From Tichowtungia aerotolerans (GTDB taxonomy: Bacteria; Verrucomicrobiota; Kiritimatiellia; Kiritimatiellales; Tichowtungiaceae): DNA of 64,000 bases. The stretch's first letter is position 1. Every line of letters begins with the position of its first letter. The notes beneath the pieces are model-generated. The model searched no databases. It was given only the letters and a program-made list of their open reading frames with translations, and was not told where the DNA came from. This document shows, in pieces, positions 1 through 10,879 of the stretch. Location: contig NZ_CP047593.1 of the NCBI RefSeq assembly GCF_009905215.1, positions 1,926,900-1,990,899 on the forward strand, in the 5' to 3' direction. Both the position numbers and the translations under genes were made by a program.

Positions 1-3000
1 TCGACGGGGATGACCTTGATGAATTTCTTCAGGGTGTTGTTCCAGTCGGTAAGCAGTCGCTCCGCCTTCGGGCTGCCGGTCAGGGCGAGATGCTTTTCGA
101 CGCGATCGCGGAGGAACGCAAGATCCTCTTTTTCCAGCGGGTCAAAATTGACCATTTCCGGGTTGCATCGGTTTTGGATGAAGTCTCCCGCTTCGTCGAG
201 AACGTAGGCAATTCCGCCGGACATTCCCGCCGCGAAGTTGCGGCCGGTCGGGCCGAGGATGACCGCGCGGCCGCCGGTCATGTACTCACAGCCGTGGTCA
301 CCGATTCCTTCGACCACGGTGATGGCTCCGGAGTTGCGGACGCAAAAACGCTCCCCGGCCAGCCCGTTGATGAATGCTTCTCCTTTGATGGCTCCGTAGA
401 AAGCGACATTGCCGATCAGAATATTTTCTTCCGCTTTGAAGCTGGATGCTTCCGGTGGACGGATGATCAGGCGTGCGCCGGAAAGCCCCTTGCCGAAGTA
501 GTCGTTGGCGTCGCCTTTCACATTAAAGGTGATTCCGTGAGCGCTGAATCCGCCAAAGCTCTGGCCGCTGTTGCCGGTACAGTTGATCGTGATGGTGTCT
601 TCCGGCAGTCCTTCGGCGCCGTATTTTTTGGAGATCTCATGCGAGAGCATTGCGCCGACGGTGCGGTAGATGTTCTTGAGTTCCACATTGATGACGACTT
701 TCTCGCCTTTTTCGAGCGCAGGAGTAGATTGTCTGATCAGTTCGTGGTCGAGCGCCTGGTCGATTCCATGATCCTGCTTTTCGGTACAGCGGATTCCGAT
801 GGAGGCATCCACTTCCGGTTTGTAGAGGATCTTTGAATAGTCGAGGCCCTGGGCTTTCCAGTGGGCAACCGCTTTCTGAACGTTCAGGCGTTCGGAATGA
901 CCGACCATTTCATCAATGGTGCGGAAGCCGAGTTCGGCCATGATACTGCGCAGATCTTCGGCGATGAAACGGAAGAAGTTGACGACGTATTCCGGTTTGC
1001 CCGCGAATTTTTTACGCAGTTCCGGGTCCTGAGTGGCAACCCCGACAGAGCAGGTGTTCATGTGGCACAGGCGAAGCATAATGCAGCCCATGGTGATGAG
1101 CGGCGCGGTGGAAAATCCGTACTCCTCGGCACCGAGGAGGGCGGCGACGGCGACGTCGCGGCCGGTGAGTAGTTTTCCATCGCATTCGACGCGGATCCGG
1201 CTGCGCAGGTTGTTGAGAACCAGCGTCTGCTGGGTTTCGGCGAGGCCGAGCTCCCACGGAAGTCCTGCGTGTTTGATGGATGCCTGCGGCGAAGCGCCCG
1301 TTCCTCCGTCGTATCCGGAAATCAGGACGACGTCCGCTTTTCCTTTTGATACGCCGGCAGCAACCGTTCCTACACCGACCTCAGACACAAGTTTCACGTT
1401 GATGCGGGCCGACGGGTTTGCGCTCTTCAAGTCATAGATGAGCTGGGAGAGATCTTCGATCGAATAGATATCATGGTGTGGCGGCGGCGAGATGAGCGTC
1501 ACATACGGTGTGGAGTGGCGTGTTTTGGCGATCCACGGTTTCACTTTGTGGCCGGGCAGCTGTCCGCCTTCTCCCGGCTTGGCGCCCTGTGCCATTTTAA
1601 TCTGAAGTTCGTCGGCGTTGGTCAGGTAGTGGCTGGTGACACCGAAGCGTCCGGACGCCACCTGCTTGATTGCGGAGCGGCGCAGGTCGCCGTTTTCATC
1701 CGGCGTAAAACGTTCGGCATCCTCTCCTCCCTCGCCGCTGTTGGATTTTCCGCCGATACGGTTCATTCCGATCGCGAGCGTCTCGTGTGTTTCCTGCGAA
1801 ATAGACCCGTAGGACATCGCGCCGGTTTTGAAACGTTTGACAATTTCCGTCCACGGTTCGACCTCACTCAGCGGAACGGGCTCGGCGGATTTATCAAACT
1901 CGAACAGTCCGCGCAGTGTGGCAAGGTTTTTGCTGTTGTCATTGATGAGCTCGGCGTATTCGTAATAGCGGTCAACGCTGTCGGTCCATGTGGCTTCCTG
2001 CAGTTTGGCGACGGCCAGCGGGCTGAGGATGTGCTCTTCACCGTTGCGGCGCCACTTATAGGCTCCGCCGATGTCGAGTTTGAGATTGCCGGCAACCTTG
2101 CGGGCCGGGAATGCGGATTTGTGACGGGCTTCCGCCTCTTTGGCAATGTCGTCGAGGCCGATCCCTTCGATGCGGGATGCGGTCCCGGTGAAGTAGTGGT
2201 GGATGACGTCGCTGTTAATACCGACGGCTTCGAAGATCTGGGCGCCGCGATAGGAGTGCAGGGTGGAGATCCCCATCTTGGACATTACTTTGAGCATGCC
2301 CTTGTTGATGGCCTTGATGAAGTTGCTGTTCGCGGTGGCGGAATCACCGTCGAGCAGTCCCTCCTGGATCATGCTGTCGAATGTTTCGTAAGCCATGTAG
2401 GGGTTGATCGCGCCGGCGCCGTAGCCGAACAGCAGGCAGAAGTGGTGGACTTCGCGCGGCTCGCCGGATTCGATTACGAGACCGGCCTGTGTGCGCTGGA
2501 GTTTGCGGATCAGGTGATGATGAACCGCACCGGTTGCCAGCAGCGCCGGAATCGGGGCCTTTTCTTTGTCGGCGCCGCGATCGGAAAGAACCAGTAGCGT
2601 GCAGCCGTCTTTGATGGCCTTCGATGCGTTTTCGCACAGTTCCGCCAGTGCGGCTTTCAGGCCGTCACCGCCGTCTGCGACGTTGTAGAGCATCGGCAGC
2701 GTAACCGCTTTGAGGCCTTCGCGGTCGAGCTTCTTGATTTTAGCCAGCATCTCGTTGGTGAGGATCGGTTGTTTCAGTTTGAGCTGACGACAGTGCAGCG
2801 GGGTCTCTTCAAACAGGTCCTGTTCGGTGCCGATATTAGTCCGTACAGAGGTGACGCATTTTTCGCGTATGGCGTCGAGCGGAGGGTTGGTGACCTGCGC
2901 AAAGAGCTGTTTAAAGTAGTTGTAAAGCAACTGCGGCTTTTCGGCCAGCACAGCGAGCGGCGTGTCGATTCCCATTGCACCGGAAAGTTCTGTGCCGGTT

Positions 3001-4490
3001 TTCGCCATCGACATTAGAATATGGTTCTGGTCCTCCATGGTGAACCCGAACATGCGCTGGCGTTCATTGATGGTTTCTCTGTCAGCCGGGGCTGTTTTTT
3101 CGGTTGGGAGTGTTTCAAGGTCGACGAGATTTTCTTTCAGCCATTCTCCGTAAGGCTGCTGTTGAGCCAGCTCGCTTTTGATTTCTTCATCGGGAACGAT
3201 GCGGCCTTTTTCCATGTCTACCAGGAACATGCGGCCCGGCTCAAGACGTCCTTTATATTCCACGTTGGCGGGGTCGATGTCCACGATGCCGGTTTCTGAC
3301 CCCATGATCACATAGCCATCCTTGGTGACGACATAGCGTGAGGGACGCAGGCCGTTACGGTCGAGGATTGCGCCGAGGCAGGTGCCGTCGGTGAACGGAA
3401 TCGAGGCCGGGCCGTCCCATGGCTCCATCAGGGTGGAGTGATACTCGTAGTAATCCTTTTCCTGCTGAGACATCGTTTTGTGGTTCTGCCATGCTTCGGG
3501 AATCAGCATGCTCATTACGTGCGGCAGCGAGCGCCCGGTGTGGTAGAGCAGCTCAACCGCCTGGTCGAGCGAGGCGGAGTCCGACAGGCCGGGCTGGATA
3601 ATCGGGAACAGACGCTCGATGTTGTCACCGAACAGGGTGGATTTGAACAGACCCTGGCGGGCGTTCATCCAGTTGAAGTTTCCGCGCAGCGTATTGATTT
3701 CGCCGTTGTGGCAGAGCACGTGAAACGGCTGAGCCAGTTTCCATGCCGGGAAGGTGTTGGTGCTGAAGCGCTGATGAACGAGCGCCAGGGCGCTCTCAAA
3801 TTTTGGATCGAGAAGGTCGGGGTAGTAATGCTCCATCTGCTCCGGCAGCAGCAGGCCCTTATAGATGATGATCCGGCAGGTCAGGGTTGGGATGTAAAAA
3901 TCATCCTTGTTCACCATGTCGGAGTGGAAAATGGCATTTTCCGCCGTCTTGCGGATGAGGTAAAGCTTGCGGTCGAAGGTGCGTTCGTCGGTGATTCCTT
4001 CCCCGCGGCCGATGAAAATCTGCATCATGGCCGGCTCGGACTTTCTGGCGATGTGGCCGATGCCGGAGTTATCGGTCGGAAGCTCACGCCAGCCGAGGAG
4101 GGTTTGTCCTTCGGACTCAATTGCTTTTTCCAGGGTTTGGATACACTGAGCGCGTTCTGCTTCATCCTGCGGCAGGAAAACAAGGCCGGTGCCGTATTCT
4201 TTTTCGCCGGGGAGTTTGATACCGATCTCTGCGCATTGTTCTTTATAGAAGGCATGAGGGATCTGAAGCAGGATCCCCGCACCGTCGCCGGTGAGCGGGT
4301 CGGACCCTGCCGCGCCGCGGTGAGTCAGGCGCACCAGAATTTCGAGCGCGTGGTGAATGATATCGTGTGATTTTTTTCCGTGCAGGTTGCAGATGAATCC
4401 TACGCCGCAGGCATCATGTTCATTTTGCGGGTGATACAATCCCTGCGGGTTCGGAAAGTGTTTCGGTTGAGCAGTTGAATTTTTATTCAT
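1..4490 (-). CDS. gltB: Glutamate synthase large subunit (bacterial GltB), partial at window edge
   Basis: Makes glutamate from glutamine and 2-oxoglutarate with NAD(P)H, normally together with a GltD subunit in the cytoplasm. The reading frame is open for about 1496 codons from ATG at 4490 to the window edge, and only a short C-terminal end is missing. The N-terminus carries the Ntn-glutaminase motif DACGVGF, with the nucleophile at Cys28 behind a propeptide. The 3Fe-4S cluster motif ([12 protein letters not shown] followed by SVGVATQ) lies near 1030-1080. An AGAGG ribosome site sits about 7 nt before the ATG. The last visible codons still match the family (KKFIKVIPV). GltD is expected beyond the left edge. 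A second, unrelated-architecture glutamate synthase lies at 21-26 kb. The identification is secure. Confidence 0.95.
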   Translation of the reverse strand, partial: MNKNSTAQPKHFPNPQGLYHPQNEHDACGVGFICNLHGKKSHDIIHHALEILVRLTHRGAAGSDPLTGDGAGILLQIPHAFYKEQCAEIGIKLPGEKEYGTGLVFLPQDEAERAQCIQTLEKAIESEGQTLLGWRELPTDNSGIGHIARKSEPAMMQIFIGRGEGITDERTFDRKLYLIRKTAENAIFHSDMVNKDDFYIPTLTCRIIIYKGLLLPEQMEHYYPDLLDPKFESALALVHQRFSTNTFPAWKLAQPFHVLCHNGEINTLRGNFNWMNARQGLFKSTLFGDNIERLFPIIQPGLSDSASLDQAVELLYHTGRSLPHVMSMLIPEAWQNHKTMSQQEKDYYEYHSTLMEPWDGPASIPFTDGTCLGAILDRNGLRPSRYVVTKDGYVIMGSETGIVDIDPANVEYKGRLEPGRMFLVDMEKGRIVPDEEIKSELAQQQPYGEWLKENLVDLETLPTEKTAPADRETINERQRMFGFTMEDQNHILMSMAKTGTELSGAMGIDTPLAVLAEKPQLLYNYFKQLFAQVTNPPLDAIREKCVTSVRTNIGTEQDLFEETPLHCRQLKLKQPILTNEMLAKIKKLDREGLKAVTLPMLYNVADGGDGLKAALAELCENASKAIKDGCTLLVLSDRGADKEKAPIPALLATGAVHHHLIRKLQRTQAGLVIESGEPREVHHFCLLFGYGAGAINPYMAYETFDSMIQEGLLDGDSATANSNFIKAINKGMLKVMSKMGISTLHSYRGAQIFEAVGINSDVIHHYFTGTASRIEGIGLDDIAKEAEARHKSAFPARKVAGNLKLDIGGAYKWRRNGEEHILSPLAVAKLQEATWTDSVDRYYEYAELINDNSKNLATLRGLFEFDKSAEPVPLSEVEPWTEIVKRFKTGAMSYGSISQETHETLAIGMNRIGGKSNSGEGGEDAERFTPDENGDLRRSAIKQVASGRFGVTSHYLTNADELQIKMAQGAKPGEGGQLPGHKVKPWIAKTRHSTPYVTLISPPPHHDIYSIEDLSQLIYDLKSANPSARINVKLVSEVGVGTVAAGVSKGKADVVLISGYDGGTGASPQASIKHAGLPWELGLAETQQTLVLNNLRSRIRVECDGKLLTGRDVAVAALLGAEEYGFSTAPLITMGCIMLRLCHMNTCSVGVATQDPELRKKFAGKPEYVVNFFRFIAEDLRSIMAELGFRTIDEMVGHSERLNVQKAVAHWKAQGLDYSKILYKPEVDASIGIRCTEKQDHGIDQALDHELIRQSTPALEKGEKVVINVELKNIYRTVGAMLSHEISKKYGAEGLPEDTITINCTGNSGQSFGGFSAHGITFNVKGDANDYFGKGLSGARLIIRPPEASSFKAEENILIGNVAFYGAIKGEAFINGLAGERFCVRNSGAITVVEGIGDHGCEYMTGGRAVILGPTGRNFAAGMSGGIAYVLDEAGDFIQNRCNPEMVNFDPLEKEDLAFLRDRVEKHLALTGSPKAERLLTDWNNTLKKFIKVIPV

Positions 4491-4846
4491 AACAAGCCTC
4501 TGTCTCAAAAACGGCAATACCCGATCTTTTCGCTCTTGTTTTGCGGCGAAGGTAGAATATCCCTTTCGGTTTGTCTACAAAACCTGTTTCTTTTTTCGAA
4601 CCAAGGCCGCTCCGTTCAGGGGTGAAAACTCTAACAGAGTTTTTCAGACCTTGGAAGTCATAGTATGACGGATTTTTTCTTTTTCCAATAGTTGGGAAAT
4701 CCCGGGAGGCCGTTGATCGGGTCTGATTCGACCGCACCGCAGGGCAACGGAACAAAAGGGAGTCGGATACATATGGTATTCAGAGTCTTTTCCCTGTAGA
4801 AAACGGTGTCGGCTACGAACATTCTGAATTTGATGAGAGGCGGTTT
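4491..4846. other. Divergent intergenic region between gltB and cupin gene
   Basis: This 356-bp stretch holds the leaders of two divergent genes. Short minus-strand reading frames here have no ribosome site and low-complexity content, so I do not call them. A small inverted repeat, TTTTCCAA-TAG-TTGGGAAA at about 4681-4699, resembles hairpins at 42483-42501 and 61779-61830. No riboswitch or RNA gene was recognised. Confidence 0.5.
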
Positions 4847-5392
4847 ATGGCGGAAAAGCATCACATAATCAAAGAGGTTCGGGGGTTTTATGCGGTACAG
4901 TCGCTTTGCGTGCTGCGGCGGACTCCCGGTGTCAGTTTTGATGCGGTTTCCATGAAGCGGTTGGGTCGCATTGATGCTGTTGATCGGGTCATTCATCAGG
5001 GCGGTGCGGTGTCGCCGGGTCCGGTTGGTTCGGTCGCTCGACCATGGTATATGCATACAGCGCAGGTGGATAATCTGCTGGTACTGCATGGGAAACGGGT
5101 TGTAGATATCTACCATTCTGATCATGGACTGCATCAGTTTGAAATTACTGCTGATCGTGTTTGTCTGGATGGAAAACTTCTCTTTGACGGACCGGCAATG
5201 CTGACGTGGTACCGGCATGTTTTTCACCGGGTACAAAGTGATCACCAGGTTGGTTCCGCCTCTCTTAATTTCGCTTTGCGCGATGAGTCCTTTGACTTGG
5301 ATACCAATTTTTCAGTGTATCGGCTGGATACTGAAACCGGCGGGTTTGAAGTAATCCGGAAAGGGAGTCTTGACCAACCCGGCGGCAACTGA
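4847..5392 (+). CDS. RmlC-like cupin-fold protein, function unknown
   Basis: A 181-aa protein with no signal peptide or membrane segment. The central motif WYMHTAQVDNLLVLHGKR and the later HVFHRV resemble the metal-binding and sugar-nucleotide epimerase-like cupins, but the substrate cannot be read from the sequence. ATG at 4847 has a GAGAGG site 6-7 nt upstream, and no longer in-frame start with a ribosome site is present. It stands alone, divergent from gltB. Two hairpins follow its stop. The fold assignment is by pattern only; it could equally be a conserved hypothetical of another beta-barrel family. Confidence 0.7.
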   Translation: MAEKHHIIKEVRGFYAVQSLCVLRRTPGVSFDAVSMKRLGRIDAVDRVIHQGGAVSPGPVGSVARPWYMHTAQVDNLLVLHGKRVVDIYHSDHGLHQFEITADRVCLDGKLLFDGPAMLTWYRHVFHRVQSDHQVGSASLNFALRDESFDLDTNFSVYRLDTETGGFEVIRKGSLDQPGGN

Positions 5393-5398
5393 CAGTAG

Positions 5399-5488
5399 CC
5401 TTGTTTCAGCCGATTATTGAACAAGGCAGCGCGGCCCTGTTCCAGCTCTGGGAAGTTTTTTGGGTGCAGATACGGGCTGGAACTTTTT
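5399..5488 (+). terminator. Hairpins downstream of the cupin gene
   Basis: Two inverted repeats follow the stop at 5392. CCTTGTT/AACAAGG pairs over about 5399-5426. GTTCCAGC at 5439-5446 pairs with GCTGGAAC at 5476-5483 and is followed directly by TTTTT. The second has a long loop but has the layout of a factor-independent terminator. Confidence 0.45.
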
Positions 5489-5559
5489 ATGCCGGTGCTG
5501 ATTTGTTGAACGGGTTTTGTTTTTCCGCAGTGCAGCGTTCGGACTCATCAAATTTCCGG

Positions 5560-5787
5560 TCAGCATAGAGAAGCCGGCGTAAATGATTTCGATGTACACT
5601 TCATTGTTGCCGAAGGTCCAGCGATGGCCCCTCCGGCCAGCTGAGTCAGGATGTCGGTTTCACGACAGGATTCCAGATACTTCAGAGAGAGGGAAACGGT
5701 CGGTGCAGCGGAGGACTTCGCTGCCAGGTCGAGGCAGTCATTCAGCCGGGGCGGAGTTCCGGTAATGAGGTAGGTGATACTTTTCAT
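5560..5787 (-). pseudogene. Possible remnant of an unidentified gene
   Basis: A 75-codon frame starts at ATG 5787 just downstream of the Rrf2 remnant, in the same direction. Near 5600 the coding-like pattern seems to shift to another frame (GHRWTFGNNEVYIEIIYAGF), which continues to about 5414. This looks like one gene broken by a frameshift, but I do not recognise the family and the ribosome site is poor. It could be non-coding. The rest of 5489-5824 shows nothing else. Confidence 0.25.
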
Positions 5788-5824
5788 ATAAAGTCTATCT
5801 GGTTAGTCGCGTTTGGCTTAAAAT

Positions 5825-6198
5825 TTATATGAGTTCCGCGACGGTGGCGGTTTCCATTTTCTGTGCGATGAAACCGCGGATGTCGCTGAAAACCTTTATT
5901 AATTTCGGGCTGTTTTCAGCGGGGGTGTGCTCATAAAAGTATTCGCTGACGGATCCGACCGGGGCCAGTGCGCTGTCCATCAGCCGAACCGCCTCCGCCA
6001 GGGAAATCTGATCCGGCGATTTGACGAGCTGATAGCCGCCGGTTTTGAGAAACAGCAGAATCTGCTCCAGGAATTCTTTGGAATGTTCCGCCGTTCCGCA
6101 ATTGTCTGGATTGTCAGAAGCCCCCTCCCGTAATTGGCCGAAAGCTCAATCATTGCCAGGCAGGCGTCCAAAGGCTGGAGTCGCCGTTTCCAAATCCT
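5825..6198 (-). pseudogene. Decayed Rrf2-family transcriptional regulator
   Basis: Conceptual translation gives an Rrf2 winged-helix protein: RIWKRRLQPLDACLAMIEL, then LLTIQTIAERRNIPK, then, after a one-base shift near 6073, EFLEQILLFLKTGGYQLVK and a tail ending AELI at the TAA at 5825-5827. The start codon is also lost: the position expected to be ATG reads CC before AGGATT. The Rrf2 cysteine triad is absent. Family members sense Fe-S status or redox in the cytoplasm, but this copy cannot make the full protein unless the shift is a sequencing error. It lies directly behind the lipase gene (stop at 6219). Confidence 0.7.
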
Positions 6199-6218
6199 GG
6201 AAAAAGAACAGGGGGGGA

Positions 6219-7643
6219 TTAAGGAGCCAGGAATGAATCGAACCAGAGTTTAGCTGCCTGGAGGCACGGAAAGAATCCATCGGAGTGATCACCCGCCGGA
6301 TAGGGGTCGAAGAGGGATACCAGATTGGTCGATGCGCCGGCCTCGATGAATGCGTTCATAGCCGTGACCGAATTGCTGTACGGGACGATGGTGTCTGATG
6401 CGCAATGGAAGAAGCAGGTCGGGGTGGTCGGGACCCAGTCACGGTAGGTGTCGTTTTTCCGAAGGGCAGCTGCGAATGGGTGGTTTTCATCACTCTTTAC
6501 TTCGTTGATGAACGTTTCGGTGAAGATTTCGCGCGGGACTGCCGGCATTTGGTCGTTGATCTCATATCCGTAGTGGTTCCCATCGAAGAGGGGCGGGAGA
6601 GTGGAGGCATATGGTTCGTTGAAGAAATCCGTGATCGTGCCGAAGCTGTAAACCGAATTAAGGCCCAGAATAACATAGGGAATATATGCCGGATAATTAT
6701 AGGATTCTCCGGAAAAGATCAGCGGTTTCATAACGCCGGACAGGTCGTGCGGGCCGGCCATCGGCGCTGACGCTGTAAGCGGGAATTCATCAGCATGATT
6801 CTGCTCCAGCTCTTTTTGCAACGCCAGAGTGGCGTGTCCGCCTTGCGAATAGCCGGCAATGAACAACTGTCCGTTGGGTTGGGGCAGTTCCGTGTAGCTT
6901 TCCAGAACAAATAATGCGGCGCGCATCATGTCTACGGCAGAGGTTGCTTCTGAGCGGGCATGAAGATAAGGATGTGTGCCGGAAGATGCGCCAAAGCCGG
7001 GATAGTCCGGCATGCATACGGCATAGCCGCTTGACGCCAGCAGAGCCCCGGCAAGACCTTCGCCGTAAACATGTCTGACTGAAGGCACCTCTTCATTCGC
7101 AAACATGGTTCCGTGCAGCAGGGAGATCGCAGGAATTTCGGCGGGTGGTTGAGGAAAGGAGTCAATGCCGACAGGCATAATCAGCAGTCCGGAAGCGTTG
7201 GTGGAGATATGGCGCGCATCAAATGTGGAATAGTTGATGGTTACGGCGGCTACGCAATAGGTGACCAGGTTTGTTGGAACACCATAGTATTCGCAGATAT
7301 TGACAAGATTTGTGGTATCAATGATCCCGAGCATCTGAGCGTCAGTGACAGTTCCCCGACTGACATGATTGACTTTATAAAAAGTCGAAGGCGCGGAGAT
7401 GTCTTCGGACCAGTTGGTTGCCGAACCGGGCCACTCGTCATGACCGCCCGCCGGGGACCATATGCTGTCGGAAAGGTTGGTGCTGGTCAGCAGTTCAAAT
7501 CCGTCGCTGTCGGGGTGTGCCGGCTCGGTCCATTCCAGCAATACCTGCTGTGAAGGCGTTGTTATAAGTTGAGTGATGGACGCTCCGAAGACGTTTAGCG
7601 CAGTCAGTGCGCCGCAAATGAAGATGTTGAATTTTTTCTTCAT
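6219..7643 (-). CDS. Secreted alpha/beta hydrolase, secretory-lipase-like
   Basis: A 474-aa exported hydrolase. It has an N-terminal signal peptide (MKKKFNIFICGALTALNVFG), a short beta-rich segment at about 25-90 of the kind seen in PVC secreted proteins (LLTSTNLSDSIWSP), then an alpha/beta-hydrolase domain. The nucleophile elbow is GYSQGG, and likely acid and base are in CASDTIVPYSNS and GDHSDGFFPC. The layout resembles fungal and actinobacterial secretory lipases, so an ester substrate is likely but unproven. ATG at 7643 abuts the stop of the upstream lipoprotein gene (TAAATG), so the two are probably cotranscribed and translationally coupled. Confidence 0.8.
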   Translation of the reverse strand: MKKKFNIFICGALTALNVFGASITQLITTPSQQVLLEWTEPAHPDSDGFELLTSTNLSDSIWSPAGGHDEWPGSATNWSEDISAPSTFYKVNHVSRGTVTDAQMLGIIDTTNLVNICEYYGVPTNLVTYCVAAVTINYSTFDARHISTNASGLLIMPVGIDSFPQPPAEIPAISLLHGTMFANEEVPSVRHVYGEGLAGALLASSGYAVCMPDYPGFGASSGTHPYLHARSEATSAVDMMRAALFVLESYTELPQPNGQLFIAGYSQGGHATLALQKELEQNHADEFPLTASAPMAGPHDLSGVMKPLIFSGESYNYPAYIPYVILGLNSVYSFGTITDFFNEPYASTLPPLFDGNHYGYEINDQMPAVPREIFTETFINEVKSDENHPFAAALRKNDTYRDWVPTTPTCFFHCASDTIVPYSNSVTAMNAFIEAGASTNLVSLFDPYPAGDHSDGFFPCLQAAKLWFDSFLAP

Positions 7644-8183
7644 TTAAAATCTGGTTCCTTCCGGTCCCCGGCTCACGTTATCCAGCCTGATACGTTTTGT
7701 GCCGCTCAGCTCGTAGACCTCCACGCCATCGATCGGCTCCACCACCACTTCGTATTTTTTGCCGGTCTCCGGAGTGAACACAGAGGTGGTGAACTGACAT
7801 TGATAGGAGTGGCGGGCGCTGGTTTGGTAACGGGTGCGATAAAGATTGCGCAGCGGAACTCCGGCTTTGACCGTTTTGGATAATGGCGCTTTTCCGCAGC
7901 TGCCGAGCAGGGCGGGATGGTCAGAGAACTGTTCGGATTCATAGGCGTAGACCGCCGTCGATTGAACGACTCCATGCCTGCTGGAAAAGCTCTCTCCCGC
8001 AAAGCTGTCGATATCGGTTTCCGGAATGACTTCCCCGGTGATTACAGAGAAAAAGTGCTCTTTGCCGGTATCCTGAATGTACACAACTGTGGCGGTGGGC
8101 CCAGTCCATCCCGACATGTAAATGCCGGCACATCCCGACAGTAAAACGACCGCAATCCCGCAAATCAACCATTTAAGCTTCAT
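7644..8183 (-). CDS. Small lipoprotein, function unknown
   Basis: About 179 aa with a type II signal peptide whose lipobox is LLSGC near residue 18, so it should be anchored to a membrane by a lipidated Cys. I choose ATG at 8183, which has AAAGG 5 nt upstream, over the earlier ATG at 8198, which adds MRKVD without a ribosome site. The mature part is polar with no recognised domain. It has several Tyr and Ser residues and two Cys (GSCGKA and SYQCQF) that could pair. It is the first gene of a two-gene unit with the lipase-like gene; whether it assists that enzyme is a guess. Confidence 0.7.
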   Translation of the reverse strand: MKLKWLICGIAVVLLSGCAGIYMSGWTGPTATVVYIQDTGKEHFFSVITGEVIPETDIDSFAGESFSSRHGVVQSTAVYAYESEQFSDHPALLGSCGKAPLSKTVKAGVPLRNLYRTRYQTSARHSYQCQFTTSVFTPETGKKYEVVVEPIDGVEVYELSGTKRIRLDNVSRGPEGTRF

Positions 8184-8312
8184 ATCAACCTTTCGCATAG
8201 TCCCTGATAAAGACGGGATTATTATACAGGCTTGATGAGCTTTACAGGTTTTTTGTGCTCTTAAAATAATTGGCGCAAGATCAATCTCACGGTCTCGTGC
8301 CGTGCCGGTGCA

Positions 8313-9191
8313 TTACTGTTTTTCTGTGTAACTCGACTCGGTAATGGCGAACGGAGTTTGGATGGCATTATTAACCGCTTCTTTGATAACGGGCAGAAGC
8401 GTCTTCGGCACTTCAGTCGCATCAGGCACCCATGAAACCTCCTCGATCGAGGCTCCGGTCAGCGTTTTGACCCAGGTCATTCCCACAATGTACCGTCCAA
8501 GGTTCAGGGACATATGGAAACCGTCGCGGGTCAGTGTGTCTCCGATATAACTGGTGCGCATGTTCTGGATGGCAGTTCCGGACGGAATAATGAAATCAAA
8601 TGCTTTGTTCGGCGCAATTTTTTTCGTAACAGCAGTGACGATGGCGTTGTACATGGTCATCTGATCTTTGTCGTATTTTGCAAAGCCGCCGTGGCTGCTG
8701 TCCTGCTGATAGGCCCAGATCATCTGCCAGCCGAGTTTGGCGTCCGGGTTGGTTTTCCTGCTGTTGATATAGGTGATCAGATGATCCAGATCGGCGTTGT
8801 AGGTTTCCGGCAGTCCGCTGCAGTGACTGACCTGCTGAATGGTAATAATGTCCCACGGTTCATCCAGCAGTCCGTATTCCATCGTGCTGTTTCTGCGGTC
8901 AATCCATGTGCCGGATGTGTTTTTCCGATAATTGTAGTCCGTGATGTCAGCCTTCGCACTCCTCCAGTGCCGCTCGAGCGAGCAGCCTCCGATCACCAGG
9001 TTGCCAAGGGTTACCTCCTGAATTCCCGCATTGGTCGCGATGGAGTAGGCATGCTCCAGGCCGTCCACGCTGAAGCTGTTTCCGATTGCCAGAATCCTGA
9101 TGGACCTGGGCGGGGTTGTTGATTCCGCTGAGAGGCTTGTGTTTGCAAGAAACAACCCGGCGAGACTGGCGATGAGAATATATTTTTTCAT
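8313..9191 (-). CDS. Secreted DUF4886 / SGNH-like hydrolase
   Basis: Encodes about 292 aa from ATG 9191. It has a clear signal peptide (MKKYILIASLAGLFLANTSLS) followed by RILAIGNSFSVDG, the GNSF(S) block of DUF4886, a family of the SGNH-hydrolase superfamily. DGFHMS near the C-terminus supplies the expected Asp/His pair. The open frame extends upstream to 9356 but that part is Arg-rich and would place the signal peptide internally, so the later start is preferred despite a weak ribosome site. DUF4886 proteins are usually presumed to be carbohydrate esterases; the substrate here is unknown. Divergent from the MATE gene. Confidence 0.8.
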   Translation of the reverse strand: MKKYILIASLAGLFLANTSLSAESTTPPRSIRILAIGNSFSVDGLEHAYSIATNAGIQEVTLGNLVIGGCSLERHWRSAKADITDYNYRKNTSGTWIDRRNSTMEYGLLDEPWDIITIQQVSHCSGLPETYNADLDHLITYINSRKTNPDAKLGWQMIWAYQQDSSHGGFAKYDKDQMTMYNAIVTAVTKKIAPNKAFDFIIPSGTAIQNMRTSYIGDTLTRDGFHMSLNLGRYIVGMTWVKTLTGASIEEVSWVPDATEVPKTLLPVIKEAVNNAIQTPFAITESSYTEKQ

Positions 9192-9475
9192 AGCAGGTAA
9201 GGATAGCAGATCCTGAACGGACAGCAATTCGAATACCTGAACAGAAGCCTTTTCGACTTTCAGATTTGCCAGTCTCTTCCTTTCGGTCCCGGCCCGTTCT
9301 GTTCGGGAACGGTTCGAGTTGACAACCGGACCGATTTCAGTAGGTTTTTGCGCCAACAGAGACTCTGGTAACCGGCTGAGGTTCTTGTGGGTTCCTTCCT
9401 GCTCTTCCGGTTGTATTCCAGCTTCTCACGAAGGGGCTCCGGTGTGTTGTGCACAAAAGAAACCACGGAGTTCGC

Positions 9476-10789
9476 GTGAGAAAATATCTATCCATTATTC
9501 GAGAATTGCTGTTTTTTATGCTGCCGGTGCTGGGGGGCAGGGTCAGTGAAATCCTGTTCGGGGTCGGTGATGTGCTGGTGGCCGGGCGCTATTCCATTGA
9601 GGTCCTTGGCGCGATGGGCGTTGCCTCCGCATTCTTCTTTCCGTTCCTGGTGTTCGGGGGCGGCATTATGTCTGCGATCAGTCCCATCAAGGCGCGGCTG
9701 CTCGGCGCAAAGCAGCCGACGCATCAGGTTCCGATTTCATCCCTGGCACTGGCGGCCTGGATCGGCGGGGCGCTCACCGTTCTTTCGCTGCTGGTGACCC
9801 GGTTTGTGGTGCCCCTGATCGGGTATGAGGCGGGCTTCGAGCGGCTGATACAGACCTACCTCTACATCTGTGCGTTTTCCATTGTGCCGGCGCTGCTTTT
9901 TTCCGCACTCAAAGAGCTGCTGCTGGCGCGGTCCATAACGATGGCCCCCAATCTGCTGCTGTTTGTCTTCAACTTTTTCAATATCGCAATGAATGCGTGG
10001 CTGATGTTCGGCTGGGGACTGGGGATCGCCGGCGCGGCCATCGCCACCGTGCTGTCCCGCACGCTGATGCTGGCGGCGCTGTATGCCTATTCGCGCAGCC
10101 GGCTCTCCTGGCACCCGAAAATCTGCAGCCGAACGGTCCGCGAGGTCTGGAGCGTCGGCCTGCCCGCCGGCGTGATTCCGCTGATGACGGCTCTGCTGTT
10201 TGCGCTGGTGGCGATTCTGGCCGGCCGGATGTCGGTGGTGACGGCGGCGGCCAACAATGTGCTCATCAATGTCACCTCATTGACCTATATGATCCCGCTG
10301 TCGCTGTCGGGGGTGACCGCCGTGAAGGTCGGCCGCGCCTACGGCGCCGGGAGCCTGCGGAGCGTGAAAGAGTACGCGGTGGCCGGGGCGCTGGTCGGAA
10401 CTCTGCTGGCGGCGGTCAGCGCGGTGCTGTTCCTCGCGGTGCCCGAGGGGATTGTGAGCATTCTGACCAATCAGGCCGACGTCATTGCGCTGGGAGCATC
10501 GCTGCTGCTGTTCGTGGCCATCTATCAGATCCCCGATGCGCTGCAGGATGTGCTCATCGGCGCGCTGCGCGGCATGGGCGAAACCCGAATCCCGCTCGTC
10601 CTGACGGGCATCAGCATGTGGCTGATCGGCCTGCCCGCCGGATGCTGGCTGGCCTATGCGCGCGGCATGGAATCGGCCGGGCTCTGGGCCGGGCTCTCAA
10701 TCGGCCTGGTGACCGACGGCATTCTGCTGCTGTTCTTTTTCCGGCGCAAACTGCGGGCGCTGCGCACGGCGCCCGAAAGTCTTTGTTAG
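9476..10789 (+). CDS. MATE-family multidrug/solute exporter
   Basis: A polytopic inner-membrane protein of about 437 aa with roughly 12 hydrophobic segments arranged as two MATE halves. The first half begins LPVLGGRVSEILFGVGDVLV and the second PLSLSGVTAVKVGRAYGAG. MATE proteins export cationic drugs or metabolites in exchange for H+ or Na+. I choose GTG at 9476 (GGAG 6 nt upstream) over GTG at 9449. No drug-resistance or biosynthetic partner lies nearby. Substrate unknown. Confidence 0.88.
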   Translation: MRKYLSIIRELLFFMLPVLGGRVSEILFGVGDVLVAGRYSIEVLGAMGVASAFFFPFLVFGGGIMSAISPIKARLLGAKQPTHQVPISSLALAAWIGGALTVLSLLVTRFVVPLIGYEAGFERLIQTYLYICAFSIVPALLFSALKELLLARSITMAPNLLLFVFNFFNIAMNAWLMFGWGLGIAGAAIATVLSRTLMLAALYAYSRSRLSWHPKICSRTVREVWSVGLPAGVIPLMTALLFALVAILAGRMSVVTAAANNVLINVTSLTYMIPLSLSGVTAVKVGRAYGAGSLRSVKEYAVAGALVGTLLAAVSAVLFLAVPEGIVSILTNQADVIALGASLLLFVAIYQIPDALQDVLIGALRGMGETRIPLVLTGISMWLIGLPAGCWLAYARGMESAGLWAGLSIGLVTDGILLLFFFRRKLRALRTAPESLC

Positions 10790-10879
10790 TTGGCCAAAAA
10801 GACGGGCTAATCCCTTTTGTTCAATATCCGTTTCTGTTAAATCAGCTTTTTGCGCAGATAACGAACCGGGAGATACGAC

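Noticed and set aside
90-4370. Several 100-370-codon plus-strand frames
   Set aside because: All are antisense to gltB, whose frame, Fe-S and glutaminase motifs are intact.
4658-5245. 195-codon minus-strand frame
   Set aside because: Antisense to the cupin gene, no ribosome site and no protein-like motif.
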